Below the pieces are notes generated by a model. It did no database searches and was not told the DNA's origin. It was given only the letters and a program-made list of their open reading frames with translations. Of a stretch of DNA of 64,000 nt, positions 48,536-60,538 are shown piece after piece; positions within the stretch are counted from its first letter, which is position 1; each line of letters opens with the position of its first letter. Made by a program: the position numbers and the translations under genes. Source of the DNA: Liolophura sinensis (lineage: Eukaryota > Mollusca > Polyplacophora > Chitonida > Chitonidae); the NCBI RefSeq assembly GCF_032854445.1, contig NC_088300.1, positions 12,185,191 to 12,249,190 of the forward strand. Reading direction: 5' to 3'.

Positions 48536-51500
48536 ATCAACAGTCTGAAGAGCATAGCCATTGGTGACAATACTGTATAACAATACACACATAATTGAAC
48601 ATGGAAGTCTGTGTTATTGATGAATTAAATGATAGTCACACCACCCTAATCCGGGATACTAATCTTTATCCATTAATATGATTCTCGTTGAAGTTCTCGA
48701 GACATATTTTTGAGAAAGAACAAAAGAAAAAGCTAAACTACTAAATTATCATATATCTTAAATTATTGCACTTAAATGCTTTTACACAGCTAGGTGAAAA
48801 TGAATTGCAAACCTTTCAAGGAAAGTGAACAATCAGAGTTTCTCAGTATTCTGAGATTCGACTGTTGTCGTCCTTGCCATGTCTTAAATTAAACTGTGAA
48901 ATCCATCCTTTTGTCAATTTATCTCAAATAAGGTTTTATTGTAAGTGTTCTTGTAAATGTTTCAACCGTAGACATTCACACCCTTATAATTTAGTAGTGT
49001 GTAGTTTGCAGTTTCATCTCTGTAAAGTGTTAATTCACAATTCTGCTGATAAACCAGATATTTTGATGAAAATAGTTAAGAGTATTAGATTGGTGTATTA
49101 ATGGTGAGTGTAGGTAATGTGTTACAGCCTGAGTGCGCACATGCTGCCCTTGTTCCAGGATAACCCTCTTAAGTAGAGATTTATTGGTTATAAATTCTTC
49201 CTCACGGGAGGAGTCACTGGTCCCCACATGATGCGGTGGTCAATGTGGCTTTTATGGTTCAAGGCAGGGTATGGTGAATTACTATCAACTGTGCCTGCAT
49301 GTGTCCAGGAAATGTCTTTATAACTGGTTGTTGAGTGATTGAAATTAACTGGGTTTCTTTAACAGGATAAGTAATTAGCTACAGTATATTGCCAGCCATT
49401 AGTTGTAACACAATTACATAATAGGTGTGCTATTTTGTGCTAATAAGGAACTAATGACTGATGTTGATTTAAAGAACAGATAACAAATAATATTACCTTA
49501 TATGGCCAACTGTAATAAATGTCATTGCAAAGAAGTCAACCGAATGTCACATGGATTAGTTGCACTTATGTTCAGTCTTTCTGTAATGCAAAACTTCAGT
49601 TCAATACATTAAGTACTGAAATCAGGAATTTGGAAATTTAACGTAATTAATATGCACAGAGAGCATCAGCAATGGAACATCCCCCTTGTGGCATTGAGCT
49701 TTATATGCATGTAAAACTTATGGTCACAGACATGACTGTGGGCATAGAAAAAAAGACTGAAAGAGCTCCAAAAGGTACTAGTCCAAGGGCCGCCTGGTCA
49801 CCTTGATACTTTGGCTCTAGATGGCCGTTCACGTGCTCTATAGGCCAAGTACGGACCTTAAAAATCCTCTCAATATAGAGCATCAAGAAAAGACAGTTTT
49901 TAAACCCAACATGAGACTTTAATTTCACGATTTGTTTAGGTTCACAGAGGTAGAGATAAGTCCCGAAAATTAAAAAATTCCTGAATTTTAAAGGACCTTC
50001 ATGACAGAACAAAATACCACGCCAGTAAGTTTTAACACTGTAGGTTGTTCTAATATATATAGTGTATCATTATCTTTGTTCAAAGAATTACACATGAATG
50101 GTTTCTGATGACAAGAAAAACTTTTGAAGTTGAGGTACTACAGGTTTGCAACCAAGAAATCCCCTGTAAAGTTTTAATTTTGGGTAAGATGTTATGGGGT
50201 AAGCGATCCATGCACAGGCCCTATTATAAAATATAAGCCATCAGGAGACTGAAGTCAGCTGAAGCTGATAGAGATGCTGGCATTTGCAATGGTTTTGCTA
50301 CATCGCTGTGACATTTGACAATAGTAGCAGAACGCAATAAAATCTTTCCTTTAGTTTCAAAACTTCAGTGTAGATGCGATCAAATTTACAAGTAAGAATT
50401 TAGTTTTAAATTCATCCCGATTCCTGTCACTTCCGGTGTTTCATCGTGCTTAATAGCCTCCAAAACATTTTTACGAAAATGTCTTCACGCACCCCTATTC
50501 ATAGGGCTATGTTGCAATCTTCCAATTAGTCTTGAATGTTTTTCGGTTTTAATTGGCCTCTGCAGCCCGTCAGAGCAGCTACCACTGCCGGATCTGTCAA
50601 ACAACCACTGCGTTTTTATACACAAGTCCCATTTCCCACAATTTGTTAGAAGCTCACCCGCTGGTCCACAGCAAAGACATATTCAACCAATGAGATGGTA
50701 TATTTTAGAGTGACATTCTCTGGAAACCAGCATGTGTTGGTATCCACTTTCCTCTAACTTTTACAGGCATGGTGAAGATTGATCAAGCTAAAGATTATAA
50801 AGATTATTGAACACCCACATTGTTTATCCTCCAAACTCCAAATCACCAGAGTTTGTATACATATTTAAAGCCTAATTTTTCCTCCTACTGTTAAAGGCTT
50901 TCTTATCCCTACTCCTGCCAGCCCAGCAAAAATTTCACTATCCCAGTGCCAGCGCTTACTTCGACCTCTGGGTTCAGATTGATTGTTCAGTTTGCAACCA
51001 GTCATTTTAACCTTCTCTTTCAGTCAAGGACTACTCTCAAATATTCAAGCCAGTCTCACTTTTAGATGTCTTTCAGCCTTGTGTCCAATACCCGCAAATC
51101 AAAATTCTTATCTGAATTTGACAATTTGTGCCACCATTTCTCGCTTCATCTCTTTGTTTCTTCCTTCAGTGAATGTTACCTCTATTTTTACAATTTGTAA
51201 AACCCTCCTTACACAGCATAGGAAAAAAACTGAAATCAAATAAAATAATCTGAATTGACCAGACAATAAGCAGAAATCCGCTTAAAAACAAAAAACAAAA
51301 AAAATCATGTCTGAGGTCAATAGTTGTTGTATTTTTTTTTTTTTAGATATACACCCCCTTAACATTTTGTTTATCTTTGATTCTTCATGTAATACACAAC
51401 ACACTAAGTCAAAAATTTGGTAATTTACAATATTTAACATGAACACTCCATATCAATAAATGCAGTACATTTACCACTCCTAACGTTTTGTTTAACACTG

Positions 51501-51857
51501 CTTTCCCGGTTATTGGACACTGACGCCCAGAGTAAGACATAAGTACAGGCGAGCTAAAAAAAAAATGAAAAGAAGCCTTCAAGTTCATTTTCTCTGAAAC
51601 TTTCTCGAGTAGCCTTCTGTACCCAAATAATATCGCACTGTTCATTAATTTCTGTGAGTTCGTCAACTTTCATAACTTAGAAATTAGAAATTAGAACTAC
51701 AAACAAAATTAATTATTGTATAAAATTGGAAAATCTCATGATCTCAAGGGGACCACTTTCTTAAAATATGTTGGAAAAAAACTATAAAGACTACATCACA
51801 CATCCTTTGTTTGTCTGTTCTAAGGGAATCTCCTCCCACTTAATATCCATGATATTA

Positions 51858-51935
51858 TCGAGTGAGTGAGTCTAAGGTGGGACTCGACACAGGATCCACC
51901 ACTCCTGAAGCGGATGCTCTGCCGCCCACCACATT
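51858..51935 (-). mobile_element. Fragment of family-2 SINE
   Basis: The minus-strand sequence CATCCGCTTCAGGAGTGGTG and GATCCTGTGTCGAGTC matches the head of the SINE at 25452. A GAGTGAG stretch that resembles the CACT tail lies directly next to it, which suggests internal deletion of the body. Confidence 0.6.
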
Positions 51936-54773
51936 TGTAGATTATCTCATAAAGAGTGTACCAGAGAGTCTGACTGAAACTTTGATTACAACACATATAT
52001 TTACAGAACCAATCTATTTAAACTGGGTGGTTTTCACTTCAGCAAAGATGTTAAATTAAATTTACTTATTACAACTTCTAGATTCAATGGGCAAATTCGA
52101 CTTTATATTTCAGATTTACCCGTCTCCTACTATCCATTATTTCACCTGTGAATGTCATCTATAAACTTCAGGGCAAAGGTATTTCAGAATAGGTGATGTC
52201 ACAATTCAACATTAAGTTTTCTTTTCTCATCTCCTCAAATTAAGGTCAAGGAAATATACAGAAAATATGATTCATTATCATAAACTGCATCATAATGCTG
52301 AACTGTTCATCATTAAATGGCTCCGAAGAAGACCCGCAGGACTGAAATGTTAATCAGAATCAAAAGAAACTTGGCATCATGCTTAATTACTCCATTTCTT
52401 CAACCTTTTTGGATGTTCAAAGGCAATCTTAAATCTTTGGATCATGGTGATAAAGTGTGAAAGCAGTGCCAAAATAAGGGCTTCCCAGAAAATAAAATGT
52501 TTCTGTTTGGGACAAGAAATGTCTTCCAGATATGCTTAAGTTATCACCAGATGAACATGCAAAAACGTTTAGGCAATACACTATATTTTATTATGCCTGG
52601 ATCTGTTGTGTGTTTTATGTATGTTATGCAGTCTCTTTTGTTGTATGTGTTATTGGTCAGTTCTAATCAGGCTTAAACGAATCAGCAAGCCTATTTGGAA
52701 ATGGGTTGAAGGATATATCTACAATTTTATAGCTCCATTAGACTGTCAAAGCCATGTAAGCAGCGATGAAATACACCTGAAGCCTTCTCCATGGCTGACA
52801 GGGCAAACCTGGTATATAACCTAAACATATAACACTGTTTCTGACAGAAATGTTGTACACAAGCTATAAATCTGGGATCAAGAAGCCTCTCTGGGGTCCA
52901 GAGGTGAAATGTGATCAACCAACATGTAATGACCTAAACACCAAATGATCTGGATATAGGTGCTTACATGTCAACAAGAGAATGATGGAATACAATGTTT
53001 TCGCACTTCTATCTAGACAACATGCCCATTAGTGGAATCCAGGAAGCTCACAGGAAGTCCACTAGGAATACCTTCAACAGGCACCAACGAAGCACAATTC
53101 ATGCACATACATTCACACACATAAAATGTTGAAGAAATTGTAGTTTTGAAAACAATAATCTATGTCGGCCAAGGAAAATTTACTCCTTTGAGTTTGGTTA
53201 TGTCATGTCTTCAATTCATCTCTCTATCTTCAATAACTTTCAGTGTGGAAAGTTAACAGACTCCGATAATGTATGTCTCTAGGTTGATTAACATTTTTAA
53301 CACATTATGCAAACTTGTTATATCTTGTCTACGTTATGAAAACATGATATTTCACTGAATGATAAAAAAGTGCTAAGGTGCTAAATAGATAATTCATCAT
53401 ACTGCAGCCTACATTGCTAATACTGATTATAATATGGAAAGAAATGACAATAATAGATACAAAAGAGAAAAAGTAAAAACACTATAAAAGGCAGTTATTG
53501 GGTGGTGTGATACAGCTTAGTAATGTTTTATCTTTCAATTTCTGGCAGGGGAAAGTGTGCAACTTTTTGTGGATGGCAAATAGAGGGATTTGTAAATGTA
53601 CCTGCTACGACATATATATTCAGGTACATGCCAGGTTGATAAACTTGGTACATACATATACGCATCTGAGTGTCAGTGGTCATCAGGCAAGCAGAACCCA
53701 AGCACCCGGTTACACGTTCTTTCCCCTGGTTATTCAAGGGAGGGTTGTGGTCAAGTTCAGTCTGCTCAGAAGCTTAATGTTGTATATCAATCATCAGGAA
53801 ACACAAGGTGTGGGTTCAATCCCAGGCACAGGCAGTCCTCAATACTTTCCGGCCTCCACTGTGGCAATCAGTGGTTGACAAAATTCTTAAGTCTGTCTAG
53901 ATGCCTTCATTTAACAGTTTGTTACTGATATCAGAGTAGCTTGTTCTGCAAGTAAATTCTGTTCTGCTAAAACTTAGTGGGCTTAATTCTAAGGAACCAA
54001 ATAACTGAACATTAATTAACTTTAATGATTTATGTTGTTTTTAATTAATCGGTTTTATGACTGGGGGTAAGCTGGCAGTGTATTACTCATTTACTGTACA
54101 TACGGTATGTGTAGGGCTATATGGATCCACCACATCAAGCAGCAATTACAAGGTTTCCAAGCAGCTGACTAAAAGGCTCATAGCAATAGTTATAAGTCCT
54201 TGTTAAAGTAGTCTAGATTGCATCCATGTTTCAATTTCATTCAGGACGTAATTGAAGTGTCACATAATTATGTCATGTAATTATGAAGTGACAGGGCTGT
54301 TTAGCTCAAACCCTCCAATATAGAGCTTTTACTGTTTAACACATCACAAAAACTATTAGCCATAAGCTTTTCACACCCCTAGAGCTCTATCTCCTGTTGT
54401 TACAATTTTTTAGAGTATACTTAATGCTTTAACATTTAAATGGTGCTTCATTATTTATTTTTAGTCTGTCATCTTCGGAAAACTGGAACCAATCCATATT
54501 AAACCGAGAGCCAAATCAAAGAAACAATGCAGCCTAATGGAGCACAAGTCAATTCTCATCCTCCACAGGGTTAATGTCTCTGATGTAGAACATCTGCAGC
54601 CAATATTTCATTAGACCCACAATCATCATTACGCTTATTTGTTTTTGTTAACATATAAAGTTTGAGAACACATACAACCTGAACTGTCACGTCAAAGACA
54701 TATCAAATACATATAGCCTTAGTGACCATATCTCTGTCTTCATTTCACAGGTCTTGCGTCTCAATAGGTCATC

Positions 54774-54834
54774 CAGTCAGTAATAGTACTGACTAACACA
54801 GTCAGTAATAGTACTGACTAACACAGTCAGTAAT
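54774..54834. repeat. 25-bp tandem repeat with hairpin unit
   Basis: About 2.4 copies of CAGTCAGTAATAGTACTGAC plus TAACA are present. Each full unit contains the inverted pair AGTCAGTA and TACTGACT around ATAG. Confidence 0.85.
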
Positions 54835-56382
54835 AATCAATGATTCAATTTATACTACATTAGCTCTCCCACTCCTTAAGTGGAGGACAGATTGGATACG
54901 ACAAATGCTGATAATTCTATGCATCCTTTGTTTCAAGGATAGTAACTGACTGAATACAAGATATTCTCCCACAAGCATTATGGTCCTGTGGAGAAGTCAT
55001 TAGTAAACATTTCTGCAGGGTCGTACCATAACCACATGTATTTTCCAATAGTGTCCAGGTGTACATATGAGTATATTAGCTTCAGGCTAAACTTTCCGTC
55101 TTAAAACATATTCTATTTGAGTCCCTAAATACCAAACCAAAAGATATGTTTTACCAGAGCTGAGTCTGATCAACCTGAATTATTAAAAAATGCATGTCAT
55201 TCCAATATGCGAAATTCAAGCATTAAGAGTTAGTGTTAGTGTTATTGGAGCAAATAAGGTGAACTATTCAAATAATGATACAACCATGAAAAGTTAGAAC
55301 ACTCTCTGCTACCTATTCTGCTCAAAATGATGTTCTTCTTTATGTATCTTAAAGTGTCTTTTTCTCAAGACATTCCAACATATTACTGTATAAAAATGAG
55401 GATTTTCACAATTAGCGGCTGGTTAAAGTCAACCCAAAGAAGCACTAGAGTGGAAATTACCTGATTACCTGCTGAATTTTTACAGGTAAGTATTTATTGG
55501 TATATATCACCTAATTATCACATTTTTTGACCACTAAAATGCCATTTCTCGGTTAGTATTTAAAATTTATGTTTAAATTTTTTTTAAGATCATGCAAATT
55601 AGACTTTCTAGTACTGTGAAACAGTATATTAAAGGTAAATTTATAAAATCTGAGGCAGATTTTATTAGCAGGTTGAAACTAAAGAGAATATAGGAAAACA
55701 AAAATAATATTACAAAACTACAAAGCATGCTCTCAGATTGAAGGCAATGGCCAGTATACTTGCAAAATATAATGTTTGCAAAATTTCAGTCACTTCATTA
55801 GAATACGATCCATGTAATTAAATGAGCCATTTGTCATGTCCATTATATGTTCCATTTTCTTATGACTGAAAAAATATGTGTAGCTATCAATTGCCAAGTT
55901 CTTATGAATACAGCAGTTCATTAACATGTTCTATCTGGACATTCTGCCAGCTGATTACAACGTACAATTTATACCAAAGTATTGATTCGCCTCTCTGTCT
56001 TTCATAATGACTTGTGCATTATGGTCTTTAAATAGTTTTCAGATTTTTTTCACTTTTGCAATGAAGAAATTCTTTTTTAACTACATTTTATTGCATACAA
56101 AGTTAAAGAAATAGAAGGATTAACTTTGGAACCAAAACATCAGTCACCCATTGAAAAAGACTTTCGTTGTTAAGACCTCTGTAGTTTAAAACTTCACACA
56201 AAATACGATTAAATTCAGCCCAGTTGTTTTTGAAATATCACTCTGACGAGGTTATTTCCTGCCTCAGTTTCAAATTACTGAAAAACAGATGAAACAGCCA
56301 CTCCATGGTTACGTGGTTAATGACCCAGTAGCCTTGAAAACTCACCATTGTAATTGCTGTGATTTCAAGTCCAGCTGAGGTG

Positions 56383-56518
56383 CCTGGACTTGCTCTCTGG
56401 TCGCCGATGGTCAAAGGTAGAGCTGTTCCCGCCCATCATAATGGTGCCCACCATCATATAAGTGAAACATCCATGAGTACAGCAGAAAACACCAATCAAA
56501 TTAATACATAAATAAAAT
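56383..56518 (+). mobile_element. Family-1 SINE fragment
   Basis: It contains GCCTGGACTTGCTCTCTGG, GCCCATCATAATGGTGCCC, ATAAGTGAAACATCCATGAG and CACCAATCAAATTAATACAT. It lies about 230 bp downstream of the MAM domain 1 exon in the gene's direction. Confidence 0.7.
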
Positions 56519-56746
56519 TAACACCATGGCAGATCTCATAACTTAACAGGATGCACTTGGATTTAGATCGTGTTTATCTGGAAAAGTTCATCTTCACATC
56601 AAAACCATAAAACATTAATATTTTACATGTTTGGATCTGTATCACAGTTTCGGTCTTACATCAATTACTTATATCTAAGCCTGTAGAATCACTGTTCAAG
56701 ATAGCATCACTGTTAAAAATAGCATCCCTGTTAAAGATGACCTCAC

Positions 56747-56877
56747 CTGGGAAACAATCTCTCATGGTTATGTTGTCCACTGCCACGGAACAATTCTCCC
56801 CGGTTTCATTTTCGAGTTTCAAGGTGAAGTAAAATGGTTCTGTTTTAAGACCCAATTCCCATGAGGCACTTTCCCAC
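56747..56877 (-). CDS. MAM domain 1, C-terminal exon
   Basis: This 131-bp exon has acceptor TTTGCTTTCAG|G and donor CCCAG|GTGAGG, entering in phase 2 and leaving in phase 1. The 43 full codons start WESASWELGLKTEPFYF and end with VAVDNITMRDCFP. This matches the end of a MAM domain: W-x-x-A, then a P-F-x-F strand, an acidic DDI-like segment (here VDNI) and the final conserved cysteine. It contains N-glycosylation sequons (NET, NCS, NIT), which fits an extracellular location. It aligns with MAM domain 2 of the same gene (EPFYF with EPFRLRF; VAVDNI with FALDDI), but the upstream intron lies about 14 residues earlier in the domain. It can splice directly to the exon at 44011. The N-terminal exons of this MAM domain were not identified and may lie past the window edge. 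Confidence 0.9.
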
Positions 56878-57099
56878 CTGAAAGCAAAAACACACAGATA
56901 GAACTAAAGATATATGTACATCTCTCCTGATCTGTAAGATGTATAAATAGAATATTGTTAATCTTGAATCTTTTCAACCACTAAAGCACTTTTTGCAGTG
57001 AAAGTTATGCGTATAATTTTTATGAAAATGATGCCAAAACTTATTTTTATTTGACATATTATTTATTTGTTACATATTATTTATACGTAAGCTTCCGAA

Positions 57100-59359
57100 A
57101 ACTATGCTAATTATTTCTCTGAACCACATAGTTCTCTCAGAAGATTCCAAAATATTGGTTCCAGAGGTGGTTGAAAAGGTGAAGAATTTGGGTATGTGTT
57201 ATGGATGGACAATATGAAATACTTTCCTGCATGTCCGTGACAGTATTCTGAACTAGTTAAATTACCAAATTTTACACAGAATTTGATCTGTCATAAAAAA
57301 AGAACTAAACTGTGGCGACTGCATTATTAGGGATGATTGCATGATTAGGGATGACTAGAGCATTTTTGTCAACTGTTGGTCTTTGTTGGTCTTTGGACAT
57401 CCCAACTTTTAACATGAGGCATTTACTTGTACATATACTTATAAAGAAGGGTCTCAGTGCTTCACTTATCAATCTGATTGGGTATTGATTAAGTATTGCA
57501 TAGGTGGAAGAAACCAGTGAGCCCAGAATAAAATCACCACCCTTTGTTAGGTAGCAGAAAGCCTATTTCATCCACAGCAAAAGTAGCAAAACCTGCATTT
57601 GACCCTGGGGCCATATCTGAAAGGAACAGTCAGACCAACACTTCAGTTATCATCAATCAATAAATAACATTAGGAAGTGACTTTAACCTGGAAAATAAAT
57701 GGAACCTGCCAAGAGTTTTCACAGTTCACCATATTCCTTATCTACACTGCAACCTTTCAACATTTTCTTTCTGCAAATAACAGATTTGGAAAAGGTGATC
57801 CATAATGCATACAGACACAGAAAACATGTGTATCTGTGTATAAAAATAAGATACATATACATTCTGAGTTCTACATGCAATACTGTAATGCCTGTTCTAT
57901 AAAGTCATGAAGCACTTCCATTATTTTTGTATTTTTTGTACATATCACAGATAACCCCCTTGGTTTATTCCATACGTGGCCCGACATCTCAGCTAGGGCT
58001 CACTCTCTAACCTAATTCCCTACAGAACAGTACTGTCAGGAGAAAGCTTCATTGGCTTAGCCTCACTGATAAACCAATTGTGACGTACAAGCCTGCAAAC
58101 ATATTGGCAGTTAAAGGAAATTGGGCCTCATGCTTCACATTTTTTGCATCTTTACTTGTGCCGTGATAAAACCGAAAGAGAAAAAGGTGGTATTCAAGCT
58201 GCCAGAGCAGCCAAAGGCTGGCACTTTGTCTTGTGAATTTGTTAACAACAAATCAAGTTGTGTGTAATGCGCTGAGTACCAGGAACTCAGATGGTCCAGC
58301 AGCCATGTCAACTCAGACAGTAAACTTGTGATTTATATCAACCCATTGTTATTGGCAGCTTATCTTCTAATCGCAATCCTGACAGTATTGGAGCAGACAT
58401 CCTTCCAATAATTGAACTTTCCCCGCAGCCCTTGAATTCGTCACCAGGAGCCAGGCGTGATAGCCATTTTATGTTATAAAGCCTTGCAGCCAATAAGATG
58501 TTAACAGGAGAGGTACATTTCTACTGATTATCAACCATCTGTCTTATTGGATACTGTCATGTCACAAATTCCCTTTAATACAACCTTAGTGCCTTCTGTA
58601 ACAACTGTATCCAGTAAGCCCTTCTACAATCACACCAATGTCAGGTTTTCTGAAGGTTACTGAGCAAACATATCCCTTGAAATAATGTCCAAAAAGCACT
58701 CTTGACAAAGAAGCTGAACAGTTATGTACACCAATAGCCGTACGCTTAGCACAAAAATGTACACACATAGCTGTACGTGTAACACAAAAATGTACACACA
58801 AAGCTGTATTGGTGATTTCTGCGTAACTGGCAAGTTAACTACAGACATTCTCTATACAACAATGGTGGTTTACTCTGGTTTCCTTGATCTACTCATAATA
58901 TAATAATGTCCCCTCCCCCCCCCCCCCCAATTGAGTATTGTATATGTATATAAATGAGGAATAGCCATTGCAATAATAATCTAATTGCCTCATTTAATCC
59001 AAGAAGTGATATGTTAAAAAAAAACTTACTGAAAAGTTTGAAAATCCATTCCAAAATGCAGTCCATTCAACAGGATCCAAACACATCATGTAAAATGCCT
59101 GCACGATATTCTGAGGTCTGCTCATGAATTTCATGAACTGCCCGACTGTATTTTATATTCATTGGCATTTAAATACAATATATATGTATACCTTGTAATC
59201 CATGACCATATCCAACTAAGTTATTAAAAGTTCTAAATATGTACATGTATGCTCTTGTGTGCCCATACTTACATGTAGGCAAACAACAAAGGTATGGACA
59301 TACTTACATTTAAAAACATAACATAGGAGAAGTTTTTTTTTAAAAATTGCCTAGCTTAC
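57100..59359. other. Unique sequence, possibly intronic, with a candidate regulatory island
   Basis: No exon was identified. The part at about 58130-58560 is less AT-biased and free of simple repeats, with motifs such as TTGTTATTGGCAG and CCAATAAG. A minus-strand segment at about 59032-59112 has an acceptor (AGACCTCAG) and GTAAGT donor, but its phase is 0-0 and its peptide is not MAM-like. Confidence 0.5.
58909..58928. repeat. Poly-C tract
   Basis: A run of C broken by a single T, followed by AATTGAG. Length is likely unreliable in the assembly. Confidence 0.9.
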
Positions 59360-59456
59360 ATGATACACTGGGAGTTGGTGATTCGACATGTACATATAAA
59401 CTGGTTTTTAATATGTACCATATCCATGCAGTCATCGATGTATATTCTATAAAACA
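59360..59456 (-). CDS. Possible exon: middle part of MAM domain 1
   Basis: This is a 97-bp candidate exon with a pyrimidine-containing acceptor ending TTTCCAG and a donor CAT|GTAAGC. It enters in phase 1 and leaves in phase 2, and the next exon (56877) needs phase 2. It starts VFYRIYIDDC and ends NSQCIM. Joined to the next exon, the spacing from the Tyr in VFYRI to the first Trp of WESASWEL is 32 residues. The same spacing occurs in MAM domain 2 from Tyr in DAYKLSL to Trp in NNVWKMQ. This region of a MAM domain normally holds the beta strand with alternating hydrophobics and then the Trp. Against it: extra cysteines, AT-rich codons and no clear match to the usual G-x-x-G-x-x-W motif. It may be a chance open segment. 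Confidence 0.35.
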
Positions 59457-60459
59457 CTGGAAAGTTGATTATATAAAAGCCCACCTCTCGATGCCAAAGG
59501 TCTAATAAACAATTATATGACCATGTTAATAACTTATCCGTAAAGAAAGATGCTTTGTGCACGGTATATGTATTTCACTTTTGCCAATGGCTGTCAGTTG
59601 TACGTATGAATTCCCAAGGAGCTTTACAGAGTTTCCTGACCGCTTTTTCGACAAATGCAGATTCACTTGGGGCTGGTTTTGAACCTTTAGCCTCATGATG
59701 GCATTTCCTCAATTTGATGGAGAGAGCTTAGTGTATGGAACCACTGAAGTAATAATTTAGTCAGAAAGTTTCTGCGGCACTGACTGGTTTGATATACACA
59801 TTAGGCAATAGTTCAGCTAAGCCTTTAACTCAACATCCATGTAAAAAGAGTCAATAAACTTGAAGTACAATGACACAAGACTACTTTTCACATGTGGAGT
59901 GTCAGAGCAGTCAGTCTTTTAATACCACTGAGCCTCATTGAATTAGGCGTGAAATGCGGCAGATTAGCACGTTGGGAGAGCTTATCGCAGGAGATCAATA
60001 CGCTAAGTGGTGGCAGTAGGGTTATTGATTGTGTTTACAGTCAATCAAGTAAATACCTTCCCCAGTAGACCCTCTCTCCCAAATCAAAACCTTGGCATCA
60101 ACATACTGGTGCCCTGCATTCAAATGTTTGATTAAACTTTACCTTTTTTGTATGAAACGATAAATTGCAGGATTACAGTTCGGTGTAAATCTTCTGAAGT
60201 GAAGGTAATTAATGTTCGTATCTCCTCAGCAACAGAGGATTCAGAAGGAGATGAAAAATATGGACAGGATCAACGTGAATGAACGTTTACCAGTTTGTGG
60301 AATTAAAGAGACAAATAACTGACTATTAATGAGTTCTAAAAGGAAATTAACAACTTTATTCTATTACCTCGGAATACCTCTGCAATAACAATCAGGTCAT
60401 TAACAAGAGAAGAAATTGTGAAGAATTCAGTGAAAGAACAGAATCCTTGTAATGCACAC

Positions 60460-60538
60460 AACCATCCACAAATTGCTGGCATCTAGACCTTCCCACTTAC
60501 CACCCGACAGCATGTGCTGGATTTGAACTCACAGCCAT
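60460..60538 (-). mobile_element. Family-1 SINE, 5' part
   Basis: The plus strand shows ACCATCCACAAATTGCTGGC, GACCTTCCCACTTACC and GATTTGAACTCACAGCCA, the complement of the B-box-containing half. Confidence 0.65.

Larger units (their letters stand above)
48053..54773. other. Intron of the MAM gene, mostly unique
   Basis: Apart from the 32-bp array and a SINE fragment, no repeat family or firm exon was found. Two open stretches were examined: minus 49701-50012 (103 codons, no domain) and minus 50658-50753, which has splice-like ends but phase 0-0, incompatible with joining the phase-1 ends of the flanking MAM exons. Confidence 0.55.
33436..56877 (-). other. Inferred gene span: multi-MAM-domain extracellular protein (partial)
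   Basis: The span covers the minus-strand exons that fit one transcript: MAM domain 1 C-terminal exon, four exons of MAM domain 2, and a following unassigned exon. Every junction is phase-compatible: 56747 ends in phase 1 and 44011 starts in phase 1; then 1-1, 1-0, 0-2, 2-1, and a last exon of 1-1. Introns are 12735, 1631, 836, 5512 and 1898 bp. MAM domains are extracellular adhesion or oligomerisation modules of meprins, neuropilins, receptor phosphatases and many invertebrate secreted or membrane proteins. No signal peptide, transmembrane segment, start or stop codon was found, so both ends are missing and the full architecture is unknown. The gene probably extends past 59 kb on its 5' side. 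Splitting into two genes cannot be excluded for the exon at 33.5 kb. Confidence 0.75.

Noticed and set aside
49701-50012. 103-codon minus open frame as a gene
   Set aside because: No domain, signal peptide, splice signals or recognisable family; consistent with chance inside an intron.
59032-59112. Minus-strand exon between AGACCTCAG and TTTTCA|GTAAGT as part of MAM domain 1
   Set aside because: Phase 0-0 does not match the phase-2 start at 56877 and the peptide has no MAM features.
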